Below, piece by piece: positions 42,536-50,799 of a stretch of 64,000 nucleotides of DNA. The stretch comes from [Clostridium] scindens ATCC 35704. GTDB taxonomy: Bacteria; Bacillota; Clostridia; Lachnospirales; Lachnospiraceae. The translations under genes and the position numbers were made by a program. Positions within the stretch are counted from its first letter, which is position 1, and each line of letters opens with the position of its first letter. The DNA is taken from the NCBI RefSeq assembly GCF_004295125.1, contig NZ_CP036170.1:995501-1059500 (forward strand). Direction: 5' to 3'. The notes under the pieces were generated by a model. That model ran no database searches, had not been told where the DNA came from, and saw nothing but the letters and a program-made list of their open reading frames with translations.

Positions 42536-43152
42536 ATCCTAATGGGTAGATATCATACTCTATATCAGAACGTATCTTTCTCTCTAAGCCGGCCTCATAC
42601 CTGCTTTTTATGCATTCTCCTATCTTTCTGGCATTCTCTGAAGAAGTTCCCATAACCATCAAAAGATACTGACTGCTGCTATACTGTGTAAAAGCATCCC
42701 CTTTGCGCAATGCATTACGTATTATTTCATACAGTTCTTCCATCAAGCCTTGCTTCTTTTCAGGATCAAACTTATCTTCCCCTTCTTCCAGCGTAAGCAG
42801 AAGAAGATAAGCAGAATCTCCACTCCGCCTTTTTCCTTCAATTTCTCGCTTTATTATTGTAATCCTGATAGACCTGCTCCCTTTTCGCTTCTTCTGTAAA
42901 AAATATAGCAAATATATCCAATCCTATCCTTGCTGCAACTCCACATCCTTCAGCCATTTTTTCTGCGATCTGCGCAACTCTTTTTAATAGCCTGTCCCCC
43001 ATCTGATATCCGTATTTCAGATTAATTCCCCGAAAATCATGTATATCGATTTCAAGAAGCATCCCTGAGTACCCATTTTTTAGGTGACTGCTCATAAAAT
43101 CTTCCAACTCGTTCCTGGTACTCAGCCCGGTCAGCAAATCTTTATATGCCAT
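42534..43152 (-). pseudogene. Frameshifted GGDEF-like protein
   Basis: The first part (43152 to about 42840) encodes MAYKDLLTGLSTRNELEDFM and LLEIDIHDFRGINLKYGYQM, the start of a GGDEF domain with SD GGAG, but ends with IGLDIFAIFF instead of GGDEF and meets a stop at 42838. The continuation is in the +1 frame (about 42870 to 42534; SAYLLLLTLEEGEDKF, then LRKGDAFTQYSSSQYLLMVM), which looks like a second domain and has no ATG or SD of its own. One extra base near 42840-42905 would explain it. Programmed frameshifting or a sequencing error is also possible. Confidence 0.6.
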
Positions 43153-43185
43153 ACTTTCTCCTTTCACATCCCACACATGCTGCTT

Positions 43186-44952
43186 TTAATCCGATGGATG
43201 CATCATTCCTTCCTCAAAAACCATATACCTGCCTCGCCCATTCTGTTTTGCCTGATATAATGCAATATCCGCCTGATGATATAATCGTTGAAAGTTTTTT
43301 GCTATATCATCATCAATCACAATTCCTATGCTCAGGCTTAATCGATCGGGAATGTCGTCCCTGATACTATAATTTTCTGCCATATCAAGCATCTTTCGAG
43401 CCTTCTCAAGAACAATTTTCTGATCATATATATCGCGCATGAAAATCATGAACTCATCGCCGCCCAGCCGTGCGATGATATCCGTTGAACGAAATAAAGC
43501 CCTGCACATCTTTACGACTTCTATCAATACGCAGTCTCCCTGCAAATGCCCGAACTTATCATTAATCTCCTTAAAAAAGTCTATGTCTATCAGCAGGCAG
43601 GCGTAGTATAAGTCAACGCCTTTATTTCTTATAGCCTTTTTTACCGCCAGTTCCAGATAGCTTCTATTATAGGCGCTGGTAAGAAAATCTGTGTTAGATC
43701 GAAGCATAAGCTCCTTTTCTGAACTGATATCAACCACTTTCCCAACTACTTTTGCAAGATTTCCTTCAGAATCAAATACTCCTCTCATCAGCACCCTTCG
43801 CCAAATATTCTTGGCATTCCAATCAACTATCCGGTATTCTGCCTTAATCGTCTTATTGCTGATCTTATCATTAGATATATCCATTATTTTCTTATAAATT
43901 TCTGCCTCATCTTCCGGTGACACTCCTAACTCTTTCCACCCATCAGAAACTCTGGCAGTTTTTATGATCTTTTTATGTTTCTCCCCAGCAATAGATGCCG
44001 GATAGAATACCTGTAGTTCATCTTCTCTCATATTATAATCAAAGATAATGTCATCCGATAATTCTGAAACTATTTCATTTCTCTCCTTTTCCATCTCCAA
44101 CTGTCCGATCGTCTCCTTGATCTCTGAGATATCAGTAAGGATACTATTAATAATAACCTCCTGATTTGCATCCCTTACCTTTTTTCCGTAATCCATAACC
44201 CACAGCAGGGTGCCATCCCTTTTTCGTATTCTGTATTCCGTCTTATATTCGTCCCCTTTTTTGAAGCATTCCCTGCAATCTCTCATAGCCTTCGGGACAT
44301 CTGGCGGATAGATAGCCCCTTTTGCTGTTCCCCCGCTCATCTCCATAAATTCATCATAGGTATATCCTAGCATATTGCAAAGTTCATCGTTTACATAGAA
44401 GAACGTATAATCTTCATCATCAAGGCTTCCTTTCATCCCTCCAGCCGTTGTCTGGGCAAGGATTTCCATCTGCTGTGTCTTTTCAATCAGAAGCCTTTTC
44501 AGGAGCCTGTAATTTTCTACGCTCATCTCCTCCGGATAATATTCTTTCTCTTTTACAATGGAATTGGGGGCGGATACATGCATATGCGTCACCTTCCATT
44601 GGCCGCCGCATAGATGGAATATAAATGAGGCTCTCTGTCTCAGACTAAAAAATCCATTTTTATCCACTCTGGAATTAATTAAAAACTGTGCTATGACTAC
44701 AGCAAAATCTTCTCCTTTGCTCACCATGCTATAGTTCTCATTCAGAAGACGTATTTCATACTTGCTGTTGCACCCCTTCTCGAAAAAGACTTTTAGCTTA
44801 TCATAATCAAGGGCCATTGCCTGATCGCTGACCCCAATCCACGATACCTGATTCCGGTCGAAATATGATAATGCAGCATTCCAGTCCTGATCAAGATAAT
44901 AGGTATGAATTAATCCTTCTGTCATTTTCTGAAAGTATCCGGAATCCTGCAT
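43186..44952 (-). CDS. Diguanylate cyclase with NTF2-like and PAS sensor domains
   Basis: A 588-aa soluble protein. Residues 1-130 form a SnoaL/NTF2-like domain, 150-275 a PAS domain (ends LTDISEIKETI), 285-400 a second PAS (ends VVDISSEKEL). Residues about 410-580 are a full GGDEF domain with TDFLTSAYNR, IDIDFFKEINDKFGHLQGD and the intact active site RLGGDEFMIF. It should make c-di-GMP; no RxxD inhibitory site is evident at the usual place. GGGAGG precedes the ATG. The frameshifted GGDEF gene follows within 34 bp. Confidence 0.9.
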   Translation of the reverse strand: MQDSGYFQKMTEGLIHTYYLDQDWNAALSYFDRNQVSWIGVSDQAMALDYDKLKVFFEKGCNSKYEIRLLNENYSMVSKGEDFAVVIAQFLINSRVDKNGFFSLRQRASFIFHLCGGQWKVTHMHVSAPNSIVKEKEYYPEEMSVENYRLLKRLLIEKTQQMEILAQTTAGGMKGSLDDEDYTFFYVNDELCNMLGYTYDEFMEMSGGTAKGAIYPPDVPKAMRDCRECFKKGDEYKTEYRIRKRDGTLLWVMDYGKKVRDANQEVIINSILTDISEIKETIGQLEMEKERNEIVSELSDDIIFDYNMREDELQVFYPASIAGEKHKKIIKTARVSDGWKELGVSPEDEAEIYKKIMDISNDKISNKTIKAEYRIVDWNAKNIWRRVLMRGVFDSEGNLAKVVGKVVDISSEKELMLRSNTDFLTSAYNRSYLELAVKKAIRNKGVDLYYACLLIDIDFFKEINDKFGHLQGDCVLIEVVKMCRALFRSTDIIARLGGDEFMIFMRDIYDQKIVLEKARKMLDMAENYSIRDDIPDRLSLSIGIVIDDDIAKNFQRLYHQADIALYQAKQNGRGRYMVFEEGMMHPSD

Positions 44953-45006
44953 ATGTCTACCTCCCTAATAAAGATTACCAAAATATTGATATACGGAAAT
45001 TATACA

Positions 45007-45165
45007 TCATCTTTCAGCATTTGTAAAAGAAAATAAAATAAGAACCCCCTTATCTCTTTCTTCCTCGTATCTTCGAATCATCTTAGCGATCTCTCTGTTT
45101 AATTCATTATCTTCTACAAGAAGAATATGGCAGGCAGAAAGACTGATATCTTCTTCCTCCTTCTG
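45007..45165 (-). pseudogene. Remnant of a response-regulator receiver domain
   Basis: The minus strand encodes SACHILLVEDNELNREIAKMI, the opening of a receiver domain of hybrid histidine kinases, then shifts to unrelated residues and stops. Only about 35 recognisable residues remain; no start or SD is present. Confidence 0.55.
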
Positions 45166-45214
45166 GTCTTGCGCAGACACGCTGGTCCTGCCTTGCCTTC
45201 TCTGCCCTCTGCTC

Positions 45215-45375
45215 ATCCAGTATACGAAACAGATCCAATGATATTCCCCGTCGTTTCCCATCTGCAGGATTTCGGTATAGATCGATCCAGTCCGTCTGTT
45301 TCATCACATCCAGATTGTGTTCGATCACCACAAGGGTATTTCCACGGGATACGGTCAGATCGAACAATGAACTGG
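45215..45375 (-). pseudogene. Remnant of a UvrA-like ATPase C-terminus
   Basis: The minus strand encodes LFDLTVSRGNTLVVIEHNLDVMKQTDW, of which GNTLVVIEHNLDV is the UvrA C-terminal Walker B/His-switch region. The frame then breaks; the expected DLGP-GG segment is only partly readable in other frames (GNIIGS). It is too short and shifted to be functional. Confidence 0.6.
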
Positions 45376-45434
45376 CGCCTGAGGATGTTGCTCATATTGC
45401 TAACAACATATCTCATTCTCCTTAAATTCTTGTT

Positions 45435-45730
45435 ATGGAGGAACAAAAAGTGGCTGGTATCCATGGAACCGTCTCACTCTTTGATAACCAGATTCCAGAA
45501 CTATGGGAGGAATTTCACCGTTTTAATAAGAAGTATCTAAAGACGGCGGGTGCGGTCTATAGCATCTGCGAGACGAAGCAGACTACCTATACGAAAGATG
45601 GAAATATCTCATTTACAGTTATCGTAGTAAAGAACTGGATGGCCAGGAGGATTTTGAAGTTTATGAGCGCGAGATACGGTCATTTGATGACCCGGATAAT
45701 CAGGTTAAGATTTATATTCCAATAAAATAG
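45435..45730 (+). pseudogene. GyrI-like/effector-binding domain remnant with frameshift
   Basis: The plus strand encodes GIHGTVSLFDNQIPELWEEF and SFTVIVV, typical of the C-terminal part of AraC-type or GyrI-like effector-binding proteins. At about 45630 the reading continues in another frame as KELDGQEDFEVYEREI and ends NQVKIYIPIK at the TAG 45728-45730, the normal family C-terminus. One indel separates the two halves. Confidence 0.65.
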
Positions 45731-45744
45731 GAACAAAAAGAGTC

Positions 45745-45782
45745 TAACAAAAATAGCGCCTTTCATCTTCCATGAAAAGCGC
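45745..45782 (-). terminator. Terminator of the truncated tRNA-Arg locus
   Basis: Minus-strand GCGCTTTTCAT (45782-45772) pairs with ATGAAAGGCGC (45766-45756), with one G·U pair, followed by TATTTTTG. Its place right after the tRNA 3' end marks the native downstream flank. Confidence 0.75.
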
Positions 45783-45790
45783 CGCTTTTA

Positions 45791-45836
45791 GCGTTCCCTG
45801 CGAGAATCGAACTCACAACTAGTGCTTAGGAGAAGC
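45791..45836 (-). other. 3' half of tRNA-Arg(CCU): probable attachment site
   Basis: Minus-strand CTTCTCCTAAGCACTAG gives an anticodon loop (CTCCTAA, anticodon CCT) and its 3' stem. GTGAG-TTCGATT-CTCGC is a T-arm, followed by AGGGAAC as the acceptor 3' strand. The matching 5' acceptor strand (GTTCCCT) is absent upstream, so no full tRNA exists here. The fragment faces a tyrosine integrase gene 600 bp away and fits a duplicated att core left by integration into the 3' end of tRNA-Arg. Confidence 0.65.
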
Positions 45837-46117
45837 ACTTCTAAAGGTCAATCAGCTACCTTCTAAGTTTAAATAATCCCCGTATTTACTGGGTTTTCAC
45901 GGCATCAGGATGTTATCCTGTACCTCGGTATTTTTGCTGATTTTAAAGTGTTTTAGACCTTCCAATTTGCAGGTGATTAGCACGAAGTTCGAATTTTGGA
46001 AAATGCTCAATGGTAAAAACAAGCCGCTGTTGTGTGGGTGCGTCCCTTCTGGTGTTAGGACGGCTCTTCTGATCTGGAACTTCTCAAGAACAGTATGTAA
46101 ATAATAGACTGAAAGAA

Positions 46118-46146
46118 AGAGGACAACCCATGTTGGATTGTCCTCT
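46118..46146. terminator. Hairpin in the 350-bp spacer before the integrase region
   Basis: AGAGGACAA and TTGTCCTCT form a perfect 9-bp stem, flanked by AAAGAAA and TTTCTTT, which extends the symmetry. It probably ends the integrase transcript. Otherwise 45837-46189 holds no gene that I can support. Confidence 0.6.
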
Positions 46147-46189
46147 TGTGTTTCTTTGGGTGCAGATGCTTGCTCTATGATCTATTACT

Positions 46190-46426
46190 TCAATCTGCAC
46201 ACACTTTTCTTTTATGGCTCATTATATCTTTTTTTTGCAACGCTTCCTGTATAACGGTATAAGGCACATCGAATACATAGCGTGAAAAATCTTCTAACTG
46301 TTTTTTAGGATAGGCAGACAGACAAAGGCGTTTCATCTCAAGCCAGACGGCCCGCTTATGATAGGTCAGGTCGGATATATACTGACATCCTATTTTGGCC
46401 TGCATATCCGTAAAAATATCTTTCAA
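46190..46426 (-). CDS. Small integrase-linked protein, function unknown
   Basis: A 78-aa basic protein (begins MKDIFTDMQAKIGCQYISDL) that I do not recognise. It starts with TTG at 46426, with GGAG seven bases upstream, and follows the integrase stop by 15 bp, so it is probably cotranscribed. It has no membrane segment. Confidence 0.5.
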   Translation of the reverse strand: MKDIFTDMQAKIGCQYISDLTYHKRAVWLEMKRLCLSAYPKKQLEDFSRYVFDVPYTVIQEALQKKDIMSHKRKVCAD

Positions 46427-46441
46427 TCAATCACTCCAATC

Positions 46442-47830
46442 TTAATACGATATAGCAGAAGGAGCCAGTGATTTCAAAAGGGCTGCCATTTCTGGATTGG
46501 CAAGAAGTTTCTGAAGCAGCTCCTGTTCAGTCTGTGTTTCTTTAGGTTCGGTTGTTTCCTCCGGTTCTTCAACTGCTGGGGTTGATTTGCTCTGGTAGAA
46601 CTGCTCCTCAAATCGTTGCGCATTTAAACGTCTGTCCTCGTCTATGATATGAGAATACACATCGGCTACCATCTTGACCTGTGCGTGGCCGGAATCCCCC
46701 TGTACGGATTTCATATCGCCACCGTTGAGTTTCAGCTTATAAGTGATACTTGAATGTCTGAAACTGTGAAATACGACAGGCGGCAAGTCGTGATCTTTGA
46801 TCAGCTTCCCTAAAGCTCGATTGATAACCTGTCCTTCAATCGGTCTGCCGCAGGAAGAAGCGAATACGAGATTAAAGTCCAAGTATTCGTCTCCAAACAG
46901 TGCCTTGTAGTTTTCAATTTCCTCATGTCGATCAACAAGCATTTCCGCAACTGTTTTCGGAAGAAATATCTTTCGGATACTGGTTTTAGTTTTCGGCTCT
47001 TTCAGCACCAGCGCTGTGTGTGTACTTGCCAGCGCAGGCGGAAATTTAAAGACAACTCCTTTTTCACCCAACTGTTCCAACGCATTGCGATTAACACGCT
47101 GAAGCTCTTTGTTGACAAAGATGTAGGCACATCCATTTTTTATGCTGTCCTCCGAAATGTCGATACAGTCCCAGGTCAGTCCGAGAAGCTCACCCATTCG
47201 CAATGAGCAGGAAAAAGCAAGATTCAGTGCCAATGCCAGATTGTCATCGTCACAAACTTCCAATGCTTTGAGCAGTGTTTCTGCTGTCCAGATTGCACGC
47301 TCTTTATGTTCTTCTTTTGGAAGGGTAGCATTAAGAACAGGATTCCTTGACATCAGTTCCCATTTTACTGCCTGATTAAAGGCATTGCGGAGCAGCTTAT
47401 GAATCTCTCTGACCGTATGAGCCGTGAGATATTCATTGTTCGGCCTGCGGTTATTTACCACCTTTGCCTTGACCGATAATAAGCTCTGATAGAATTTGTC
47501 CATCGTTCTCGGTGTCAGATCTTCCAGTTTAATATCTCCAATCAGCGGAGTAATATAATTGAAGATCAGGCTTCGCCTTGCTTCATAGGTCGATAATGCC
47601 CAGGTATTCACACCATAAATAGACATGTATTCTTCCAGAAGATCACTGACCGTCTTAGCGGAAGGGGTAATAAAAGTACCTGTCTCCTGTTCAAATTCAA
47701 CCTGCACTTTGCGCTTTTTGGCTTCGGCATTAGTAGCAAATGTTTCCCACTTTTGCCTCTTTACGCCGTTTTCATCCGTATAGCTGTAAACCACAGAATA
47801 GCGGTTTTTTCTCTTAACAATAGATGCCAT
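46442..47830 (-). CDS. int: Tyrosine-type site-specific integrase
   Basis: A 462-aa integrase. An N-terminal arm-binding domain (SVVYSYTDENGVKRQKWETF) precedes a SAM-like core-binding domain (TVSDLLEEYMSIYG). The catalytic domain shows Arg211 in SLRMGELLGL, the HSFRHSS box with His-x-x-Arg, a later Gly-His and Tyr392 in DVYSHIID. It carries out insertion and excision of the element, with the tRNA-Arg half-site nearby as the likely target. AAGGAGGTG precedes ATG 47830. Excisionase-like genes lie directly upstream. Confidence 0.93.
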   Translation of the reverse strand: MASIVKRKNRYSVVYSYTDENGVKRQKWETFATNAEAKKRKVQVEFEQETGTFITPSAKTVSDLLEEYMSIYGVNTWALSTYEARRSLIFNYITPLIGDIKLEDLTPRTMDKFYQSLLSVKAKVVNNRRPNNEYLTAHTVREIHKLLRNAFNQAVKWELMSRNPVLNATLPKEEHKERAIWTAETLLKALEVCDDDNLALALNLAFSCSLRMGELLGLTWDCIDISEDSIKNGCAYIFVNKELQRVNRNALEQLGEKGVVFKFPPALASTHTALVLKEPKTKTSIRKIFLPKTVAEMLVDRHEEIENYKALFGDEYLDFNLVFASSCGRPIEGQVINRALGKLIKDHDLPPVVFHSFRHSSITYKLKLNGGDMKSVQGDSGHAQVKMVADVYSHIIDEDRRLNAQRFEEQFYQSKSTPAVEEPEETTEPKETQTEQELLQKLLANPEMAALLKSLAPSAISY

Positions 47831-47843
47831 GTAAAACACCTCC

Positions 47844-48059
47844 TTATTCTCTTGTTTCGAGCCATGCATCAAAACTGCTTTTTACGATTCTGATGCCACG
47901 ATTCAATCGAACACTCTGAAACACATTCTGATTTATCAGCTTATATGCAGTGGGGCGGCTTATTCCAAGAATCTGCCGAATTTCTGCAACAGTATAGCTT
48001 TTCTTATTCGGAGCAGTTTTTGAAACTCCATTTAATTCAGCGATGCGATCTTCAAACAT
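47844..48059 (-). CDS. Excisionase-like helix-turn-helix protein
   Basis: A 71-aa MerR-like winged protein: SYTVAEIRQILGISRPTAYKLI, then VFQSVRLNRGIRIVKSSFDAWL, the standard layout of element excisionases (DNA-binding domain, excisionase family). It begins MFEDRIAEL, as does a second gene at 48608, so the two are paralogues. GAGGAGGTGG precedes the ATG; it overlaps the upstream gene by 28 bp and sits 13 bp before int. Confidence 0.85.
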   Translation of the reverse strand: MFEDRIAELNGVSKTAPNKKSYTVAEIRQILGISRPTAYKLINQNVFQSVRLNRGIRIVKSSFDAWLETRE

Positions 48060-48466
48060 GCTGCCACCTCCTCATTTTTGATAACTTTCTTATAGTGGGA
48101 TTGAGAGTTGTACCAATCCTCGAAGCTATCTATGTAAATACGGGTATACATGCCAACCTTTACCGTTTTGAAGGGTTTCTTCTTCATCAAGTCATATAGG
48201 GTTCCTTCAGCAATCCCAAGTAAGCGGGCAGTTTCCTGAATTGACATTGTGATGGATGTCCAATTCTTTCCCGGTGCTTCACCAATTATTTTCTTATAAT
48301 GAAGCTGGTTGGCATACCAGTTTTCAAAGCTCTCGATCATCACACGCATCTTACCGGCGATGATGACCGTATCAAAATAGTTCTTTTTCACGAGCCAATA
48401 TGCTTCCGTCTTGCCAAGCCCAAGGAGCCGACGCATTTCTCGCACGGACATGCTTTTCTTTTTCAT
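48032..48466 (-). CDS. Double helix-turn-helix excisionase-like protein
   Basis: A 144-aa protein with two tandem excisionase-type domains. The first is MSVREMRRLLGLGKTEAYWL with FENWYANQLHYKKIIGE; the second is MSIQETARLLGIAEGTLYDL with FEDWYNSQSHYKKVIK. The two halves align over about 60 residues and clearly arose by duplication. Such a protein could bind two adjacent half-sites at an element end. CGGAGGAAAA precedes the ATG. Confidence 0.82.
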   Translation of the reverse strand: MKKKSMSVREMRRLLGLGKTEAYWLVKKNYFDTVIIAGKMRVMIESFENWYANQLHYKKIIGEAPGKNWTSITMSIQETARLLGIAEGTLYDLMKKKPFKTVKVGMYTRIYIDSFEDWYNSQSHYKKVIKNEEVAACLKIASLN

Positions 48467-48514
48467 TGTATTTTCCTCCGATTCATATTTTTTTCGGCTC
48501 GTCAGCCGTTAGGG

Positions 48515-48556
48515 TATGCTATATAGCCAAGCATCTCTGCTTGGCTATATAGTATG
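48515..48556. repeat. 18-bp palindrome between excisionase-like genes
   Basis: TATGCTATATAGCCAAGC (48515-48532) and GCTTGGCTATATAGTATG (48539-48556) form an inverted repeat with a 6-nt centre and one internal mismatch. It has no T-tract, so besides terminator it could be a protein-binding or recombination site. Confidence 0.65.
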
Positions 48557-48607
48557 GAAAATCGGAGAAAAAGTGAAATGTGCAAATCCGACAGCTCAAG
48601 GGATTTT

Positions 48608-48850
48608 TCACATTTGACAAGTATCCATCTGTTTATCGAGCCAATCGTCAAAGCTCTTTTTTGAAATACGGATATTGCCGCCGATACGGACACTGTGGAA
48701 TACGCCAGATTTCACAAGATTATAGGCAGAATTCCTGCCGATGCCTAAAATGTCCTGGATCTCATCAACTGTATAAATTCTTTTCTCATATGGAATACTC
48801 GGCATAGCTTCTGTATCCTTATTTAATGCTGCAATTCTATCCTCAAACAT
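48608..48850 (-). CDS. Excisionase-like helix-turn-helix protein (paralogue)
   Basis: An 80-aa excisionase-family protein beginning MFEDRIAALNKDTE, with IYTVDEIQDILGIGRNSAYN as DNA-binding helices and FHSVRIGGNIRISKKSFDDWL as wing. It is a close paralogue of the gene at 47844. AGGAGGATTTCTC precedes ATG 48850; a longer frame upstream is not needed. The IS110 copy is inserted just upstream. Confidence 0.82.
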   Translation of the reverse strand: MFEDRIAALNKDTEAMPSIPYEKRIYTVDEIQDILGIGRNSAYNLVKSGVFHSVRIGGNIRISKKSFDDWLDKQMDTCQM

Positions 48851-48904
48851 GAGAAATCCTCCTCGTATTATAAAGTAGTAGTGTTTATAGTCCCTCTCCA
48901 AGGA

Positions 48905-49107
48905 CTGTATGCTATACTGTTGGAGATACTGTGGATTGTTTAATCACTCCTACCACTTGATGGTTTCAGAAAGGCTACAACCACAGTCTCTTTGTATAGT
49001 TGTTAATCAGTTAGATACCGCATGACGGTTTATTTAGAACGAGGTTACAATCGCAAGGAGTACCTGTGGCTCTAAACAGTATCAAATTTATTCAAAGGAG
49101 ATTTCTT
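48905..49107 (+). other. Noncoding 5' region of the IS110 element, candidate bridge RNA locus
   Basis: About 200 bp without a gene precede the transposase. Short complementary words occur in it, such as CTGTGGATTG near 48930 and CAACCACAG near 48980. In the IS110 group the guide (bridge) RNA is encoded in the end 5' of the recombinase. The RNA itself is inferred from the family, not seen. Confidence 0.4.
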
Positions 49108-50286
49108 ATGATTTACGTTGGAATTGACGTTGCCAAAGATAAGCACGACTGCTTTATTACGAACTCAGATGGCGAAGTATTATTTAAGCCCTTTACCATC
49201 TCTAATAATCGCGAAGGTTTTGAAACCTTATTTGAAAGAATCTCATCCGTATCAGATGATTTAAACAAAGTAAAAGTAGGACTGGAAGCCACCGGACACT
49301 ACAGTTACAATCTTCTGGGATTTCTTCTTGATAAAGGTTTGCCGACCTATGTTATCAATCCGTTACATACGAATCTTTACAGAAAAAGTCTCAGCCTTAG
49401 AAAGACGAAAACGGATAAAGTTGATTCCCGTACCATTGCTACTATGATGATGTCTGACATGAACTTAAAGTCCTACTCAAACACATCTTACCACAATGAG
49501 GAGCTAAAGTCACTCACTCGTTATCGTTTTGATAAAGTCAAAGAACGGGCAAAGCTGAAAAGTTCTGTTTCAAGACTTGTGTGTATTCTTTTCCCAGAAC
49601 TGGAAAAACTCGTTCCTACGCTTCATATGGCATCCATTTATGCTTTACTTTCTGAATTTCCAAGTGCAGATGCTGTTGCAAACGCACACCTCACAAGGCT
49701 TTCCAACCTGCTCTCTGAAAGTTCTAAAGGCAGATATGGGAAAGATACTGCTGTCATGTTTCGTGACGCTGCAAGAGGTTCTATCGGTTCTCATATGCCT
49801 GCAAAGTCTTTGGAACTAAAACACACCATCAAGCTCATTCAGGAATTAACGATTGAGATTAATGAAATCGAAGCAGCCATCAAACGAATCATGGATGAAG
49901 AGATCCATTCTCCCATCCTTACCATTCCTGGTATCAGTTACCGGATGGGCGCAATGATCATTGCTGAGATTGGGGATTTCTCTCGTTTTGATTCCGCAGA
50001 TAAGATACTCGCATATGCAGGAATGTCTCCCTCCACTTATCAATCGGGACAGTTAGATAACTGTTATTCCCATATGGAGAAACGAGGTTCCAGATACCTT
50101 CGGTATGCCCTTTACAATGCCACAAAATATGTCTGCCAGTGGGATGAATCCTTTCGTGTATATCTAGAAAAGAAACGTTCAGAAGGCAAGCATTATAATG
50201 TTGCATTATCTCATACCTCCAAGAAACTTGTGCGATTGATTTTTGCACTGGAAAAATCAGGACAAGCATACCTTCCAACAACTTAA
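49108..50286 (+). CDS. IS110-family transposase (DEDD recombinase)
   Basis: A 392-aa recombinase. The N-terminal RuvC-like DEDD domain begins MIYVGIDVAKDKHDCFI with the first Asp at position 7, and has KVGLEATGHYSYNL and KTKTDKVDSRTIA. The C-terminal Transposase_20 region is LTIPGISYRMGAMIIAEIGD with DKILAYAGMSPSTYQSG. The catalytic serine should lie in this C-terminal domain. It appears full-length. AAAGGAGATTTCTT precedes ATG 49108. Confidence 0.92.
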   Translation: MIYVGIDVAKDKHDCFITNSDGEVLFKPFTISNNREGFETLFERISSVSDDLNKVKVGLEATGHYSYNLLGFLLDKGLPTYVINPLHTNLYRKSLSLRKTKTDKVDSRTIATMMMSDMNLKSYSNTSYHNEELKSLTRYRFDKVKERAKLKSSVSRLVCILFPELEKLVPTLHMASIYALLSEFPSADAVANAHLTRLSNLLSESSKGRYGKDTAVMFRDAARGSIGSHMPAKSLELKHTIKLIQELTIEINEIEAAIKRIMDEEIHSPILTIPGISYRMGAMIIAEIGDFSRFDSADKILAYAGMSPSTYQSGQLDNCYSHMEKRGSRYLRYALYNATKYVCQWDESFRVYLEKKRSEGKHYNVALSHTSKKLVRLIFALEKSGQAYLPTT

Positions 50287-50406
50287 TTCTTTTCTGTAAA
50301 TATCTCCTTTTAGAGCACCTGTAAAGATGCTCTTGTTGTCATGCAGTTTTCAAGGTTCAAAAATATCTGAAATGCATTTCTGCAATTCATTCATAAAACT
50401 TTCATT

Positions 50407-50799
50407 TTAGACTTGACTTTTAATAGTTAGTCTTTCTGCTTTCAGCTCTTTTTCTGCGCCCATGCTGATAAATAGGGGTAAAACAATCTTTTCCATAGAT
50501 TGTTTATCAAGCTGTGTTACTTTCTCTTTGAGACGGCTTTTGTCAATCGTGCGCACCTGTTCAAAGAGAATAATTGAATTTTCGGGAAGCCCGTCAACAT
50601 CTTCCAAATAGTAATGTGTCGGCAGCTTCGTTTTCTTTCGTACTCGGCTCGTAATGGCAGCAACAATGACCGTAGGGCTGAACCTGTTTCCTGTATCATT
50701 GGAAAGAATGAGGACAGGTCTTGTGCCGCCCTGTTCAGAGCCGATATGCGGATCAAGTTTTGCGTAGTAAATATCTCCACGCCTGACAGTTCTTTTCAT
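50407..50799 (-). CDS. MazF/PemK-family toxin, without an adjacent antitoxin
   Basis: A 130-aa PemK-like endoribonuclease: VRRGDIYYAKLDPHIGSEQGG, TRPVLILSNDTGN and VIVAAITSR are the conserved RNase fold segments, including the Arg in RPVLI and the Thr/Ser in AAITS. Members cut mRNA at short sequences. The frame extends upstream, but ATG 50799 matches the family start. No MazE-type antitoxin gene is visible within 500 bp on either side. Confidence 0.88.
   Translation of the reverse strand: MKRTVRRGDIYYAKLDPHIGSEQGGTRPVLILSNDTGNRFSPTVIVAAITSRVRKKTKLPTHYYLEDVDGLPENSIILFEQVRTIDKSRLKEKVTQLDKQSMEKIVLPLFISMGAEKELKAERLTIKSQV

Larger units (their letters stand above)
48905..50335 (+). mobile_element. 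IS110-family insertion sequence (ends approximate)
   Basis: The element is defined by the transposase gene at 49108-50286 with about 200 bp of noncoding DNA 5' and a short hairpin-bearing tail 3' (GAGCA/TGCTC near 50313-50331). IS110 elements lack terminal inverted repeats, so the exact ends cannot be read here. Confidence 0.5.

Noticed and set aside
45840-45900. A complete tRNA gene at the element edge
   Set aside because: There is no 5' acceptor strand complementary to AGGGAAC and no D-arm in the right place; only the 3' half is present.
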